A DNA stretch of 64,000 nt from Ligilactobacillus murinus DSM 20452 = NBRC 14221 (GTDB lineage Bacteria; Bacillota; Bacilli; Lactobacillales; Lactobacillaceae). This document shows, piece after piece, positions 15,830 through 25,673 of this stretch; the first letter of the stretch is position 1, and each line of letters begins with the position of its first letter. The DNA lies in NCBI RefSeq assembly GCF_001591685.1, contig NZ_BCVJ01000001.1:62001-126000 (forward strand), given 5' to 3'. The translations under genes and the position numbers were made by a program. The notes under the pieces are model-generated. The model was not told the DNA's origin. It searched no databases and was given only the letters and a program-made list of their open reading frames with translations.

Positions 15830-18800
15830 TTAGTCTTCTTTGCGCTTATTTTTAACACCTAAGCCTAAAATCCCTGCTAAGGCGATCAACATCGCACCAA
15901 TACCTGTTGCTTGTGTTTTAGCATCATCACCCATTTGTGGTAATTCAGCAACTTTAGTTTCGTTTGTAACCGGTGTAGTTACCTTTGTTGCTGCTTGAGA
16001 GGTCAAGACAGTTACGCTCTCTTTTTTAGCTGGTTCTGGTTTTTCAGGTACTTTTGGTACTTCTGCTGCTTTTTCAGCCACATATTTAACGACCGTATCT
16101 GAAGTAGGATCAGTTGGATCAACAAACTCTACTTCTGCCTTATACCCTGGGATCGTTGGTACCTTTTGATGTGGTGCAACACCAGAAGGATCATCCTTAT
16201 CGTTTTCATATGGCACTGGCGGAACTAAGGCATTACCATTTTCATCAACAGAAACGATATTACCGACTTTTGCGTAAATGAATGTGGTGGTTTCATCACC
16301 TTCACCAAATGTTCCAACACCATTTTCGATCTTTTGTAAAACGTAACCCGTGATCACTTTAGCATCAGCAGTATTGTCAAAACTCATGCCTGGTACAAAG
16401 AGATCTCTCTTAACGATGCTTGGAACTAATTCATTGCCCGCATTATCTACAAAGCGTTCTGTCAAGCTGTAGTTTGCTGTATAAACAACACGTTCGACTT
16501 GATCAGGACTCATATGATCAACTGTGGTAGCTGGAACGCTTGTCCGATCAGCCCAATAACCAGAGATCTGTGGGCTCATTACACTAGCAAATTCTTGAGC
16601 GCTACTCCATGCTCCCCAAGTGATCGCATCAGTCACAGCGTCTTTAGTTCCTGTTCTCGTAAACGTCTTTGTTTCGACAACTGGTTCAGATGCTTGGCTA
16701 CCATCTGCATAAACATAGTTGATCGTGCGCGTTACTTCTTTTGTTTCGCTCACTTCAGCTGCTGCTTGTTTCGTGTACGTTACCGTTACTTCAGCATTTG
16801 CACTATCAGCGGTCACACTTTGGGCAGCTACTTCTGCTTTATCAGCTGTGTAGCCTTTTAGAACTGGGCTGGTCACTGCGCCAAACTCTTGGGCTTTACT
16901 CCAGGCATTCCATGTGATCTCATCGGTCACAGCGTCTTTAGCTCCTGTTCTTGTGAACGTCTTTGTTTCGATAACCGGTTCAGATGCTTGGCTGCCATCT
17001 GCATAAACATAGTTGATCGCGCGCGTTACTTCTTTTGTTTCGCTCACTTCAGCTGCTGCTTGTTTCGTGTAGGTCACCGTTACTTCGGTATTTGTACTAT
17101 CAGCGGTCACACTTTGGGCAGCTACTTCTGCTTTATCAGCTGTGTAGCCTTTTAGAACTGGGCTGGTCACTGCGCCAAACTCTTGGGCTTTACTCCACGC
17201 ATCCCATGTGATCTCATCAGTCACAGTATCCTTGATCCCAGTACGCGTAAATGTTTTAATTGCAATATTTGGTGCTACAGCTTGAGTGCCATCTGCGTAA
17301 ATGTAATTGATCGTACGTGTTACCGTTTTATCTTCAGTTACATTTTCAGTTGGATTTTTAGTATACTTGACCGTCGTTACATAAGCCTTATTTTCATCTG
17401 TTGGTGTTACTGTGATCGCTGCTACTTCTTTTTGATCAGCTGTATAGCCTGTGAGCTCTGGTGAAATAACTGTCGCAAAGCTTGCTTCAGTTGCTTCCGT
17501 ACCATCGGCCATCCACGGTGTATAAGTTACCTTATTTAAAGCCAAATTATTAACCTTATCACGTGTGAATGTAATAGTTTTTGTCACTGTTGGCGCAGCT
17601 GACTGGTTATTTTCAGCATAGACATAGTTGATCGTTTGTTCAAATTTAACACTTTGAGCTTCGATCTCTTTGTCAGCTTCATAGATATAGGTAACTACAA
17701 TATCTTGACCTGCTGTAACACCTGCAGGCTGACCTTCAACTTTAACAAATTTATAGTGTGGACGTGTGATACCAGTTGTTACATATGGATCACCTGACAT
17801 GATGCTTTGAGTGTCTGGCGCTTGGATCTCGTTACCATCTGTATCGATCCACCTTGTTGTAACATCTACATAACGTTGGATCTCTAATTTGTAAGTTGGG
17901 GCAACATTATAGATACCACTGATACCTGTTGAATTCCCATGTTCGCCAGTAAAGTGATCTTGAAGTGTAACACCGACTACACTAGAACCATCCTTAATAC
18001 CAGTGATCTTAAAGCCTAATTCAGCCATCGCGGTTGCACTTGGATCTAATTTATCTGATTTAAGGACCACTGCTTTTACTTTAGACCAATCTGTTACTTG
18101 ATCAGCTGTCACAAAGTCTACTAGAGCAGCTTCAGTTACTTGATCACCTACAAATGGTGTATAGGCAAATAGTAATTGCCCATTACCAGTTCCTGTAGTC
18201 GTTACTTTATCAACACCTTCACCAGTTAAAACGATCGTCGCATTATCCCCATTTGCTACGCTAGGTAAATTGATGACATTATAGGAGTATTCTGAAATAC
18301 CCTTATCCGTCAAAACATTAGCTAAGCGGATCGTTCCTTTAGAGTTAGCCAACTCTTTTGAACTACTATATGCTAACTTGGTCGTTCCTGTTTCTTCGGT
18401 ATATTTTCCATCGTCTGCTGCTTTGATCCCATTCATCGGACCGTAAGTTGATGGATAAGTGAAACTGTAACTCACTTCATTTGGAGTCTTATAGAAACCT
18501 AAGTTAGTTGATCGAACCTTATAAGTCTTGCCATCCCGCAACGTGACTTCACTAATATTAGCAAAACCATTAGTTGGTGCGGAAACTTGATCATTTTCGT
18601 TAAGCTCCATGAATAAACTCATCCCGTTTTCAGGATAAGCATAGGATAACGGCAATTGATTCTTATTTGCTACGATCTTCAACGGTGTTGTGTAAGAAGT
18701 CCCATTGATCAAAACAGGCGTACGATACCAAGGTGTTTCAGGTAAACTGATCTTAAACATCCGTTCCCCATTGATCCCGATATATCCTAGATCTTCAACA

Positions 18801-20986
18801 ACAGCATCTTCGTAAAGTGCACCCCCACGTTTGTAAACGTGTAATTGACTAGTATCTTCTAGGTCAAATCCTTGAGGGATCGCAATAAAGTAAGAGCTTG
18901 GAATGTCATTATATTGAACGATATTTCGGATCTGGTATGTGATCGTTGCAATATTACCACCATTTTCACTCGTTGGTTGGTAAGAAGTACTATTGAAATT
19001 CAAGATATTGCCAGTAAACTGGTTCTTACTTGGATTAGGCGCTTTGATATTAAGTGACATTTTCCCAGTCAATTCTTGTCCTTTATCGGAAGTCACAGTA
19101 TATCTGTACTCTGCTGTATCATTGACCTTCTTAGTCGTCCCTTTTTCTAAGATCGCATTGTTACTGAAATTGATCTTAACTTTAGTACCTGCTTCAATAT
19201 TTTTATAACCGATATCAAGCGCTTTAATATTAGATCCATCTTTAGCAACACCTGCACTGATCGCTTTATCATCGATAGCAACAACAATAGAGTTTACATT
19301 AGAAGTTACAAAGTTACCCATTTGTAGATCTACTGTACGGCCATCTGTTAATGTTGCTCGTGTTAAACCGCTTGGCTGGTTTTCACTTGACGATGTGATC
19401 GCTAACGCATACTCACCTTCGCCACCATTCATGATCGTACCTGGCTCAATATCTAAGTGGATCAAAACATTTTCTTGCGCAACATTACCATTGTTATATA
19501 CTTCGATCGAACGGATCAGACTACCATTGTCATTGTAATCTAACTTTGTATCATCAGATTGGTGTTCCCCATCAGCTTGACCATTATCTGTGTAGATCTC
19601 ACCATCTTTTTTCTTGAATTGTACTTCCCAAGAATTATTAACTTTAGTAGCCACAGCTAAATTGAGCTGCTTTGTGCCCACAGCTTGCTGGATCATATCC
19701 TTAGCTCGTTCGCCTGCAGTGTTGATCGAGTAGTATGCAACTGTAGCATCAAAGTTGTTATCACTGGCAGCCAATTCAGTTGTGTATGTCCCAAATAATA
19801 ATAATGACCCCTTCAATAGATCAGTTTTGGCATTATTAAAATCAATAACGACTGGTTCACCTGCAGCTGCTTGTTTGATCGTAACATTTTTTCCATTAGC
19901 TAATGTAGCAAAATCACCAGCTGTATCACCAACGACCGTCTTATCAGTCAAGCCATATGCATAGCCAATGCTTGTAGTATCAGCTAAAAAGCCCTTTGGA
20001 ACGTTCAATGTTACTGTACCAGCAAAATTGTCACCGTCTTTTTGACCATTATTAGCTAAATTGACCCCTAAAACATATTTTTGATCCTTAACTAAACCAT
20101 TTTCTGCAGTTTGATTTTGATCAAAATTGAGGTTGACAGCAGTGATCTCGGCCGGTTGCCCGATCGTATAAGTGATCTCACCAATATCATCCCCATTTTT
20201 CTTAACAACAACTTGGAATTTTGAACCTGGTGTTAAAAATGACCAATCAGAAACAGTTGGCATCAATCTTAAATTAAAAGTCAATGAAGCTGTTGTGTTG
20301 ATATTGTACGTAAAAGTCGTATTTTGGCTGGTCTTATTAGTAACATATCCCGGATCAGCTACTGGAGAAGTTTCTGTATCGACATTGTACAACTCACCAT
20401 TGATACTACGATCAGTCGAAGCTGTAAAGATATATGGAACAGTGACCGTAACTGTATCTCCCGCAACCGCTGGAACCATAACTGAAATACTACGCGTTTC
20501 ATTATCGCCGTGATCCAATGTTACTGCTTGACTTTGAGTATTATTTTCGATCACTTGACCTGCATTGACTGTTGGCGCATCGGCTACTGCACTTCTAAAA
20601 GTTGCGTGCGTTTGTTCTTGTGGCGCTTCAGTTGTACTTTCAGCAGATGATACTTCATTATTTTCAACTGGTGGAACACCTTGGTCAGCACTCTTATCTG
20701 CCTCGGCTTGCTCAATTGTTTGCGCCGAAGTAACTGTGTTTTCCTCTGGTGTTTCAGTTGAAGCCACTTCTGTCTCATTTTCAGTACTTTCAGTAAGCTG
20801 AGTCGTTTTTTCATCATTAGTTACAGTATCGACCCCGTCTGCGTTGACAGCATCTGCGTTCGAAAAAGCAAGTAAAGCCCCGACCATCACAGATGCTACT
20901 CCCACATTCAATTTTTTGATTTTGTACTTTGCTTTGCGTTGTGCCATTTTTTCAGAGCGAAGTTTTAGATTGTTTTTCGAACCCAT
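15830..20986 (-). CDS. Large MucBP-type cell-wall-anchored surface protein
   Basis: This 1718-residue protein is probably an adhesin. A YSIRK-like signal peptide (KYKIKKLNVGVASVMVGALL, about residues 20-40) is followed by an acidic Thr/Glu-rich stretch to about 130 and a long beta-rich region to about 1035. A MucBP-like domain follows (about 1037-1105, TTRWIDTDGNEIQAPD). Four Muc_B2-like repeats of about 98-107 residues (about 1107-1505, core TINYVYADGSQASEP) and two more MucBP-like segments come next. A Pro/Lys linker leads to the sorting signal LPQMGD (about 1682), a hydrophobic helix and KNKRKED. The sorting motif has Met where LPxTG proteins have Thr. AGGAGGA precedes the ATG. The gene has no partners and its own promoter and terminator. 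Confidence 0.93.
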   Translation of the reverse strand: MGSKNNLKLRSEKMAQRKAKYKIKKLNVGVASVMVGALLAFSNADAVNADGVDTVTNDEKTTQLTESTENETEVASTETPEENTVTSAQTIEQAEADKSADQGVPPVENNEVSSAESTTEAPQEQTHATFRSAVADAPTVNAGQVIENNTQSQAVTLDHGDNETRSISVMVPAVAGDTVTVTVPYIFTASTDRSINGELYNVDTETSPVADPGYVTNKTSQNTTFTYNINTTASLTFNLRLMPTVSDWSFLTPGSKFQVVVKKNGDDIGEITYTIGQPAEITAVNLNFDQNQTAENGLVKDQKYVLGVNLANNGQKDGDNFAGTVTLNVPKGFLADTTSIGYAYGLTDKTVVGDTAGDFATLANGKNVTIKQAAAGEPVVIDFNNAKTDLLKGSLLLFGTYTTELAASDNNFDATVAYYSINTAGERAKDMIQQAVGTKQLNLAVATKVNNSWEVQFKKKDGEIYTDNGQADGEHQSDDTKLDYNDNGSLIRSIEVYNNGNVAQENVLIHLDIEPGTIMNGGEGEYALAITSSSENQPSGLTRATLTDGRTVDLQMGNFVTSNVNSIVVAIDDKAISAGVAKDGSNIKALDIGYKNIEAGTKVKINFSNNAILEKGTTKKVNDTAEYRYTVTSDKGQELTGKMSLNIKAPNPSKNQFTGNILNFNSTSYQPTSENGGNIATITYQIRNIVQYNDIPSSYFIAIPQGFDLEDTSQLHVYKRGGALYEDAVVEDLGYIGINGERMFKISLPETPWYRTPVLINGTSYTTPLKIVANKNQLPLSYAYPENGMSLFMELNENDQVSAPTNGFANISEVTLRDGKTYKVRSTNLGFYKTPNEVSYSFTYPSTYGPMNGIKAADDGKYTEETGTTKLAYSSSKELANSKGTIRLANVLTDKGISEYSYNVINLPSVANGDNATIVLTGEGVDKVTTTGTGNGQLLFAYTPFVGDQVTEAALVDFVTADQVTDWSKVKAVVLKSDKLDPSATAMAELGFKITGIKDGSSVVGVTLQDHFTGEHGNSTGISGIYNVAPTYKLEIQRYVDVTTRWIDTDGNEIQAPDTQSIMSGDPYVTTGITRPHYKFVKVEGQPAGVTAGQDIVVTYIYEADKEIEAQSVKFEQTINYVYAENNQSAAPTVTKTITFTRDKVNNLALNKVTYTPWMADGTEATEASFATVISPELTGYTADQKEVAAITVTPTDENKAYVTTVKYTKNPTENVTEDKTVTRTINYIYADGTQAVAPNIAIKTFTRTGIKDTVTDEITWDAWSKAQEFGAVTSPVLKGYTADKAEVAAQSVTADSTNTEVTVTYTKQAAAEVSETKEVTRAINYVYADGSQASEPVIETKTFTRTGAKDAVTDEITWNAWSKAQEFGAVTSPVLKGYTADKAEVAAQSVTADSANAEVTVTYTKQAAAEVSETKEVTRTINYVYADGSQASEPVVETKTFTRTGTKDAVTDAITWGAWSSAQEFASVMSPQISGYWADRTSVPATTVDHMSPDQVERVVYTANYSLTERFVDNAGNELVPSIVKRDLFVPGMSFDNTADAKVITGYVLQKIENGVGTFGEGDETTTFIYAKVGNIVSVDENGNALVPPVPYENDKDDPSGVAPHQKVPTIPGYKAEVEFVDPTDPTSDTVVKYVAEKAAEVPKVPEKPEPAKKESVTVLTSQAATKVTTPVTNETKVAELPQMGDDAKTQATGIGAMLIALAGILGLGVKNKRKED
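16470..17665 (-). repeat. Tandem Muc_B2-like coding repeats, period 294 bp
   Basis: Copies of the TINYVYADG-type core begin 294 bases apart near 16711, 17005 and 17299, with a more divergent copy 321 bases further at 17620. The two central copies (about 16740-17220) are nearly identical at the DNA level, including silent positions, which points to recent duplication or gene conversion. Confidence 0.9.
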
Positions 20987-21032
20987 AGCGTCCTCCTGAA
21001 ATTAATATTTATTTAATATTTTTATCAATAAA

Positions 21033-21061
21033 AAATTAGCATATTAATTTCAACAAAACAA
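21033..21061 (-). promoter_or_regulatory. Possible promoter of the surface-protein gene
   Basis: TTGTTT (21061-21056), 17-base spacer ending in TGC, and TAATTT (21038-21033). The extended -10 compensates for a weak -10 box. The leader of about 40 bases is very A/T-rich. Confidence 0.4.
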
Positions 21062-21174
21062 TACAGTGAACATGCTTTGTACAATTTTTACGTTATTTTT
21101 CAACAATCTTAAACAATGTACCAATTACATCTAATCCAAATTTAAAACATGGCTACTGTTGTTATCAACAATAT

Positions 21175-21223
21175 AAGCCAAAGGACCACTACGATGCTTT
21201 GTAGCGTAGTAGTCCTTTGGCTT
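21175..21223. terminator. Long hairpin after the unknown-gene block
   Basis: A 19-bp stem with one G-U pair (21175-21193 with 21205-21223) sits 35 bases past the stop of the 153-residue gene. The U tract is poor, so it may act as a weak terminator or an mRNA-end stabiliser. Confidence 0.6.
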
Positions 21224-21257
21224 GTTTCATATTCTAATTTGCTTTAAAGTTAAACAT

Positions 21258-21719
21258 CTAACTTTTTCTCATATATAGATCTATAAAACAGTTTTCGATC
21301 ATCTCAGGTGAATACTTCAAATCTGTTAAACCAAACTTGATAAAAATATTCCAAGCCCGGACTAAATACTCATTCCGACGTTCTAAATGAGCTTTTAGGA
21401 TCTGCTGTTGTAAGGTAAGATATACAGTCGCTTCAGAACGTGAGCGCCATTTAGAAGCTAACTTTTCTTCTTGTTCTGGAGTCAATAATAATAGATAGAC
21501 CCATTTTTTTGCATTAGCAACGCCTAAAAATGCTGTTAATGCTTTGCAATATGCTTTCAAACAAATCGTTTCATCTGCTCGGCCTACTTTATTAAACAGT
21601 TCGGCCACTGCGATGCTTAGTTCACTGTAAACGAGCTCATCTTTTTCTCTAGTTAGATTTTGAAAAGAATCCTTTGTAGCGATCTGTCTTTGTATTTTAG
21701 CTAATTTCGTAATATCCAT
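21258..21719 (-). CDS. Hypothetical helical protein, distant dUTPase_2-like pattern
   Basis: This 153-residue protein is all helical. Its start (MDITKLAKIQRQI), a middle SELSIAVAELFNKVG segment and the end EYLVRAWNIFIKFGLTDLKY follow the helix pattern of the all-alpha dimeric dUTPase family (dUTPase_2). The acidic metal-binding residues of that family (ExxxE in the second helix) are not preserved, so an enzyme is unlikely if the resemblance is real. It is the last gene of a run of three, 10 bases after the 333-residue gene. I do not assign a function. Confidence 0.6.
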   Translation of the reverse strand: MDITKLAKIQRQIATKDSFQNLTREKDELVYSELSIAVAELFNKVGRADETICLKAYCKALTAFLGVANAKKWVYLLLLTPEQEEKLASKWRSRSEATVYLTLQQQILKAHLERRNEYLVRAWNIFIKFGLTDLKYSPEMIENCFIDLYMRKS

Positions 21720-21729
21720 GCGTTAGTCC

Positions 21730-22731
21730 TTAAAAAAATCGCTCATCTGATTTGATAGCTAGACTCGTCAAATTATCTAAATACCAATCCTTGATAAACT
21801 CATACTTGTATAAAATATCGAACCAGGCTACTTTATGCCCTTCATCCTGGACCTTAATGACCCAACTTGCATTATTTAGATCATCATGCTCTGCTTGCCT
21901 CAAAATAGAAACAACAACATTATTCTTCAACTGCAAGACTGCACGACCACTTTCACCAGCTACTAACATATAGCCTGCATCTGCGCTGATGATGAAGAGT
22001 TTATCTAATGCTTCACGTGGCTCATCGGCTGAAGAGATCTGATAACTCGCATTATTAGAAGCATCAAGTAAATTAAAATCAACATCAAAACCGTAATCTT
22101 CTTTAAAATACTTGCCGATCGCAACTAAATACGTTTCAAAACGTTTTACGGTCTTATAATCAAACTTTTCACTATAATCAACAACTAATAGATCAGTTAA
22201 AGCCTGACTATTAAACCGGATCAACTGGCGCTTAAAGTTGATATAAAACAAACGCGCACCAGTACTTTTATCAACGTAATATGCTCCTTCACGCATGTTC
22301 TCATCGATCTTAAAAGTAAAGTAGCCTTCCATATTTATTCCTGGAAATTCATGGTAAAGCTCATTTTGATGATCACTGGATTGCAAAATAACTTGCTCGT
22401 TTTGATGAAGTTGCAATAAACGATTCAAAAAGATCAAGTAATAGTCAGCCCGACTGTATTGCTGTGGGAAGATCAAATATGCTGTATCCAAGCGATAATC
22501 AGTCAAAGTCATAACTGATTCTAGCAAAATGTTTTTGTCATCGGTATTGATCAGCTCATCTAAAACTTTGGTAAAGTAGATCCCACGCTTAAGGCTTTCT
22601 TTTAATTGATCGTTATATGACATCAACCGCCCTGTTGTACTCAAAGACCCCGCATATGCACGGGTCTCTTCAGCATTTTTCTTATTATTTGGTCGAAATG
22701 TTTCCGTTGGTTTTTCATATTCTTTCGTCAT
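21730..22731 (-). CDS. Hypothetical protein (333 residues)
   Basis: I do not recognise this soluble 333-residue protein. It begins with a polar, probably disordered segment of about 35 residues (MTKEYEKPTETFRPNNKKNA). A mixed alpha/beta body follows with hydrophobic strands such as ARLFYINFKRQLIRFN and GYMLVAGESGRAVLQLKNNV. There are no membrane helices, signal peptide, P-loop or cysteine clusters. It lies 10 bases after the 290-residue gene and 10 before the 153-residue gene, so the three are almost certainly co-transcribed and may act together. Confidence 0.65.
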   Translation of the reverse strand: MTKEYEKPTETFRPNNKKNAEETRAYAGSLSTTGRLMSYNDQLKESLKRGIYFTKVLDELINTDDKNILLESVMTLTDYRLDTAYLIFPQQYSRADYYLIFLNRLLQLHQNEQVILQSSDHQNELYHEFPGINMEGYFTFKIDENMREGAYYVDKSTGARLFYINFKRQLIRFNSQALTDLLVVDYSEKFDYKTVKRFETYLVAIGKYFKEDYGFDVDFNLLDASNNASYQISSADEPREALDKLFIISADAGYMLVAGESGRAVLQLKNNVVVSILRQAEHDDLNNASWVIKVQDEGHKVAWFDILYKYEFIKDWYLDNLTSLAIKSDERFF

Positions 22732-22741
22732 TTTTGTTCAC

Positions 22742-23614
22742 CTACTTTTGCTTAGCGATCAAATCTGCAATATAGTTGCGGTATAATGCTGCGTTATGCG
22801 CTTCAAAGTTTTCAAAGCTACCAAATTTAGCTACGATGCTTTGTTTCTCATAGCTCATTAAAGTATCTTCTTTTGAAAGTGCTAAGATCTTTTCCTCATT
22901 TTCACGGATCTGACGGTAAGCATTCCCCGCTTTTTCATCCAGTTCAGACAGATAGGATAATTCATCGATCAATTTTTGCTTAGATTCCTTGAGTTTTGAA
23001 GCTTCCCAAGGCATCACCTTCTCTTGTGAAGTCCGTTTGATCTCTTGACGAAGTTCATCTTTTCGTTGATCACGCTCATTTTGACCATCGATCAATTCTT
23101 GTAACTCATCTGATTGTTGCGATAAGAGCGCGATCTGATCGCTATTCAAGCGTTTATTTTCACTTTCCAATGCAAAAGCACGTGCTAATTTTTGATATTC
23201 AGTTTCATCAAAATTGAATTTGACTTTCAATACATCTAACGTCCCAAATAATCGTCTCCCCCACCAATTTCCAAAGAAAAATTGATACTGTCCGATCGCA
23301 GTCTCTTCAAAATAGAAAAATGGGTACATCTCACATAAATAATCGATCAAGTTCTTACTCAAATAATCACTTATCTTAGCATAACTGTCACGCACAAGAT
23401 GTTCATGGGTATCATCAACTTCAGCCCCATCTTGTTTTAAGATCTCAGTTGCATAACGTTTACCATCGATCAGCTGGTATACCAAACGATCATCTTGGTC
23501 TTGAACAGCTTTTTCAAAAGATTCTAAATAGGCCACTTTATCTAAAAGTGCCTTAGTCAAGCTTTTAGTTGCTTGTTTATGATCTGATAAACTAAGTTGA
23601 TTTGGATTAGCCAT
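22742..23614 (-). CDS. Hypothetical coiled-coil protein (290 residues)
   Basis: This 290-residue protein has an N-terminal helical region, an aromatic central block (MYPFFYFEETAIGQYQFFF then GNWWGRRLFG at about 117-145) and then a long charged coiled coil from about 165 to 250 (ELIDGQNERDQRKDELRQE). The coiled coil makes automatic names such as SbcC-like possible, but no ATPase motif is present, so such a name would be misleading. It is the first gene of the three-gene run. GGAGATAC precedes the ATG. Confidence 0.65.
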   Translation of the reverse strand: MANPNQLSLSDHKQATKSLTKALLDKVAYLESFEKAVQDQDDRLVYQLIDGKRYATEILKQDGAEVDDTHEHLVRDSYAKISDYLSKNLIDYLCEMYPFFYFEETAIGQYQFFFGNWWGRRLFGTLDVLKVKFNFDETEYQKLARAFALESENKRLNSDQIALLSQQSDELQELIDGQNERDQRKDELRQEIKRTSQEKVMPWEASKLKESKQKLIDELSYLSELDEKAGNAYRQIRENEEKILALSKEDTLMSYEKQSIVAKFGSFENFEAHNAALYRNYIADLIAKQK

Positions 23615-23694
23615 AAGTATCTCCTCTATTTCATAATTGCCCAGGTGAGAGCAAGATGTTCATAGCTCTATTGTTACAAAAAAACTTAAATTTA

Positions 23695-24414
23695 TCAATT
23701 ATCAGGGCTGAGTTCTTGTTTCATCATCTCATTTAATCGCTTCTTTAACCGCAACTGTTCCTCTAAGTAGGCGCCTGTTACTTTATTATTGGCGGTAACC
23801 GCTAATTTTTTTGGATGTAAAGCCATGATCTGCTGGCAGATCTGTTCATGATAAGCACAGATCGGGTCTTTATATTGTTTGTAATAGCGATGTTGCTTTT
23901 TACTGAGCTGCCTAAAATAATTGAAACGCTGACCATTACTCAATTTCAATAACTTATTCCCGCCAAAAAAGAGATCTAATCTAGCTAAATTAGCTTTATC
24001 TGGTGGAGTTTGATCGATAAAGTAAATGAAATATCGGCCTTTGTGTAGATAAACAATAAATCGTTGCTCAGGATCGATCTTTTGACTTACCATTACCCCC
24101 TGAACGAGTAGAAACTTCATTTTGCCACTACAGATCCCCATAAAAAGCTCAGGAAAAAAAGGCTGTTTTTTCAAAAAGATCTCTTCAAGTAAAATAAAAG
24201 TAGCCTCTAACGTACACTCAAAAAATTCATTGGCCGTATTTTGCGCACGATTGCGATATTTTGCACTCAATAATTTCTTACATTGTAAAAATGACATATG
24301 ATCACAATTAGCAATAAATTCTGCGATCACATTCATACTTAGCCCCAAGTAACGGTCGATCACTACTTGGGCTGACTTAGCTAACACGATCTCTTCACTA
24401 TTTTCAAACTTCAT
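23695..24414 (-). CDS. Hypothetical basic protein (239 residues)
   Basis: I do not recognise this protein. It is basic and soluble, with a hydrophobic strand cluster in the middle (RFIVYLHKGRYFIYFIDQTP, about 122-141) and a Lys/Arg-rich helical second half (FRQLSKKQHRYYKQYKDP). The ATG at 24414 is preceded by AAAGGTGG at 8 bases; a GTG four codons upstream falls in that ribosome site. It lies 80 bases before the three-gene run and may belong with it. A -10-like TATAAT (24472-24467) sits upstream, right after mvaS. Confidence 0.6.
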   Translation of the reverse strand: MKFENSEEIVLAKSAQVVIDRYLGLSMNVIAEFIANCDHMSFLQCKKLLSAKYRNRAQNTANEFFECTLEATFILLEEIFLKKQPFFPELFMGICSGKMKFLLVQGVMVSQKIDPEQRFIVYLHKGRYFIYFIDQTPPDKANLARLDLFFGGNKLLKLSNGQRFNYFRQLSKKQHRYYKQYKDPICAYHEQICQQIMALHPKKLAVTANNKVTGAYLEEQLRLKKRLNEMMKQELSPDN

Positions 24415-24474
24415 AAAAATAACCACCTTTCACTATCTACACTTTATAGATACGCAAAAGGTAGCCATTATAAT

Positions 24475-25635
24475 TTATTTTTTCAAATATTGGCGTTTAA
24501 AATCTTTGATCCCAGCTAACACAAATTGAGCAGGATCTTTTGAAATATCAAGTTTTCGATCATGATCATCTGTTAAGATCGCTGAAAAAATCTGTTCATA
24601 CTCTGCAACACTAACTTCTGTCCGCATCTCTAACATTTCAGAAGTTTGATAAGTGAGAGCTTCTTTATAATTAGGCTGTAAGCGTCCCGAGAAAAACTCA
24701 CCTTGGGCGCCAGAACCGTAACTAAACAAGCCTAGCCGATCTCCAGCCTTTAGTGTATCAGTATTTTCTAAAAGAGATAGCAAGCTCAAATATAACGAGC
24801 CAGTATATAAATTCCCAGTTGCCATATTATACTTGCGACTTGCTTCAAATTCATTGTAATAATGACTAGCTATAGTCGGATCAACACCCTCTAAGGCCTT
24901 ACGCAGCCCCTTTAACCCCTGTTTAGTATATGGCAAATGGAACAATAACGCTGAAAAATCAGTTAACTTAATCCCTGTCTTTGCTAGATAGTCTTGATAG
25001 ACTTTCTCAAAAAATTCTAGATAAATATTAGCCGAAAACTTACCGTCGACTTTAGCTTCAGTTTGAGAAAGTGGGCGCCAAAAATCCATAACATCTTTAG
25101 CATAATACGCACTTTCCGCCTCCAAAGTAACAAGTTTAGGATCTTTAGAAACTAACATTGCCACTGCACCACCACCTTGTGTCGGTTCACCTGGTGTCTT
25201 CAAGCCATAGCGAGCAATATCACTACCAATAACTAGCGCTTTTTTATCTGGAGCTAAAGCAATATGCCCCTTAGCTAACTGTAAGCCAGCTGTTGCCGCA
25301 TAACAAGCTTGTTTCAATTCGATCGTTCTGATCTCATGAGATAGGCCCAACAATTCACTAACGTAAGCTGCAGTTGATTTAGAGTTGTCTACCCCTGATT
25401 CCGTGGCAACTATCACTAGATCGATCGCTTCTTTGTCTTCTACTGTCAAAATCTTAGCTGCGGCATTAGCTGCCAAGGTCACTGCATCTTGTGTCGGTGG
25501 GATGACCGCCATTTTATTTTGGCCGATCCCGATCAAATATTTATTTGGATCCTCATTTCGTGCTTGAGCTAGTTTAGCCATGTCTACGTACATATGTGGC
25601 GTAAAAAAGCCGATCTTATCGATCCCAATTTTCAT
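24475..25635 (-). CDS. mvaS: Hydroxymethylglutaryl-CoA synthase
   Basis: MvaS condenses acetyl-CoA with acetoacetyl-CoA to HMG-CoA, the first committed step of the mevalonate route to isoprenoids. The 386-residue protein starts KIGIDKIGFFTPHMYVDM. It has the catalytic glutamate in VIVATESGVDNSK, the nucleophilic cysteine in IELKQACYAATAGLQ (about 111) and the histidine in LLFHLPYTKQGL (about 233). The ATG at 25635 is 8 bases from AAAGGTG; two other in-frame starts overlap that site. The rest of the pathway is not in the window. Confidence 0.95.
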   Translation of the reverse strand: MKIGIDKIGFFTPHMYVDMAKLAQARNEDPNKYLIGIGQNKMAVIPPTQDAVTLAANAAAKILTVEDKEAIDLVIVATESGVDNSKSTAAYVSELLGLSHEIRTIELKQACYAATAGLQLAKGHIALAPDKKALVIGSDIARYGLKTPGEPTQGGGAVAMLVSKDPKLVTLEAESAYYAKDVMDFWRPLSQTEAKVDGKFSANIYLEFFEKVYQDYLAKTGIKLTDFSALLFHLPYTKQGLKGLRKALEGVDPTIASHYYNEFEASRKYNMATGNLYTGSLYLSLLSLLENTDTLKAGDRLGLFSYGSGAQGEFFSGRLQPNYKEALTYQTSEMLEMRTEVSVAEYEQIFSAILTDDHDRKLDISKDPAQFVLAGIKDFKRQYLKK

Positions 25636-25673
25636 TTTCATCGCACCTTTCACTGCTGATTGTTCACTCTACA

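Noticed and set aside
16499-17464. Plus-strand cysteine-rich ORFs repeated three times, opposite the adhesin
   Set aside because: They are antisense to the coding repeats and repeat only because the adhesin does. They have no ribosome sites and an unnatural composition.
16470-17665. Tandem repeats considered as CRISPR or satellite DNA
   Set aside because: The period is 294 bases, a multiple of three, and each unit encodes one Muc_B2-like domain. There is no short repeat with unique spacers.
22742-23614. SbcC exonuclease annotation for the coiled-coil protein
   Set aside because: No Walker A, signature or Walker B motif is present; the likeness comes from the coiled coil alone.
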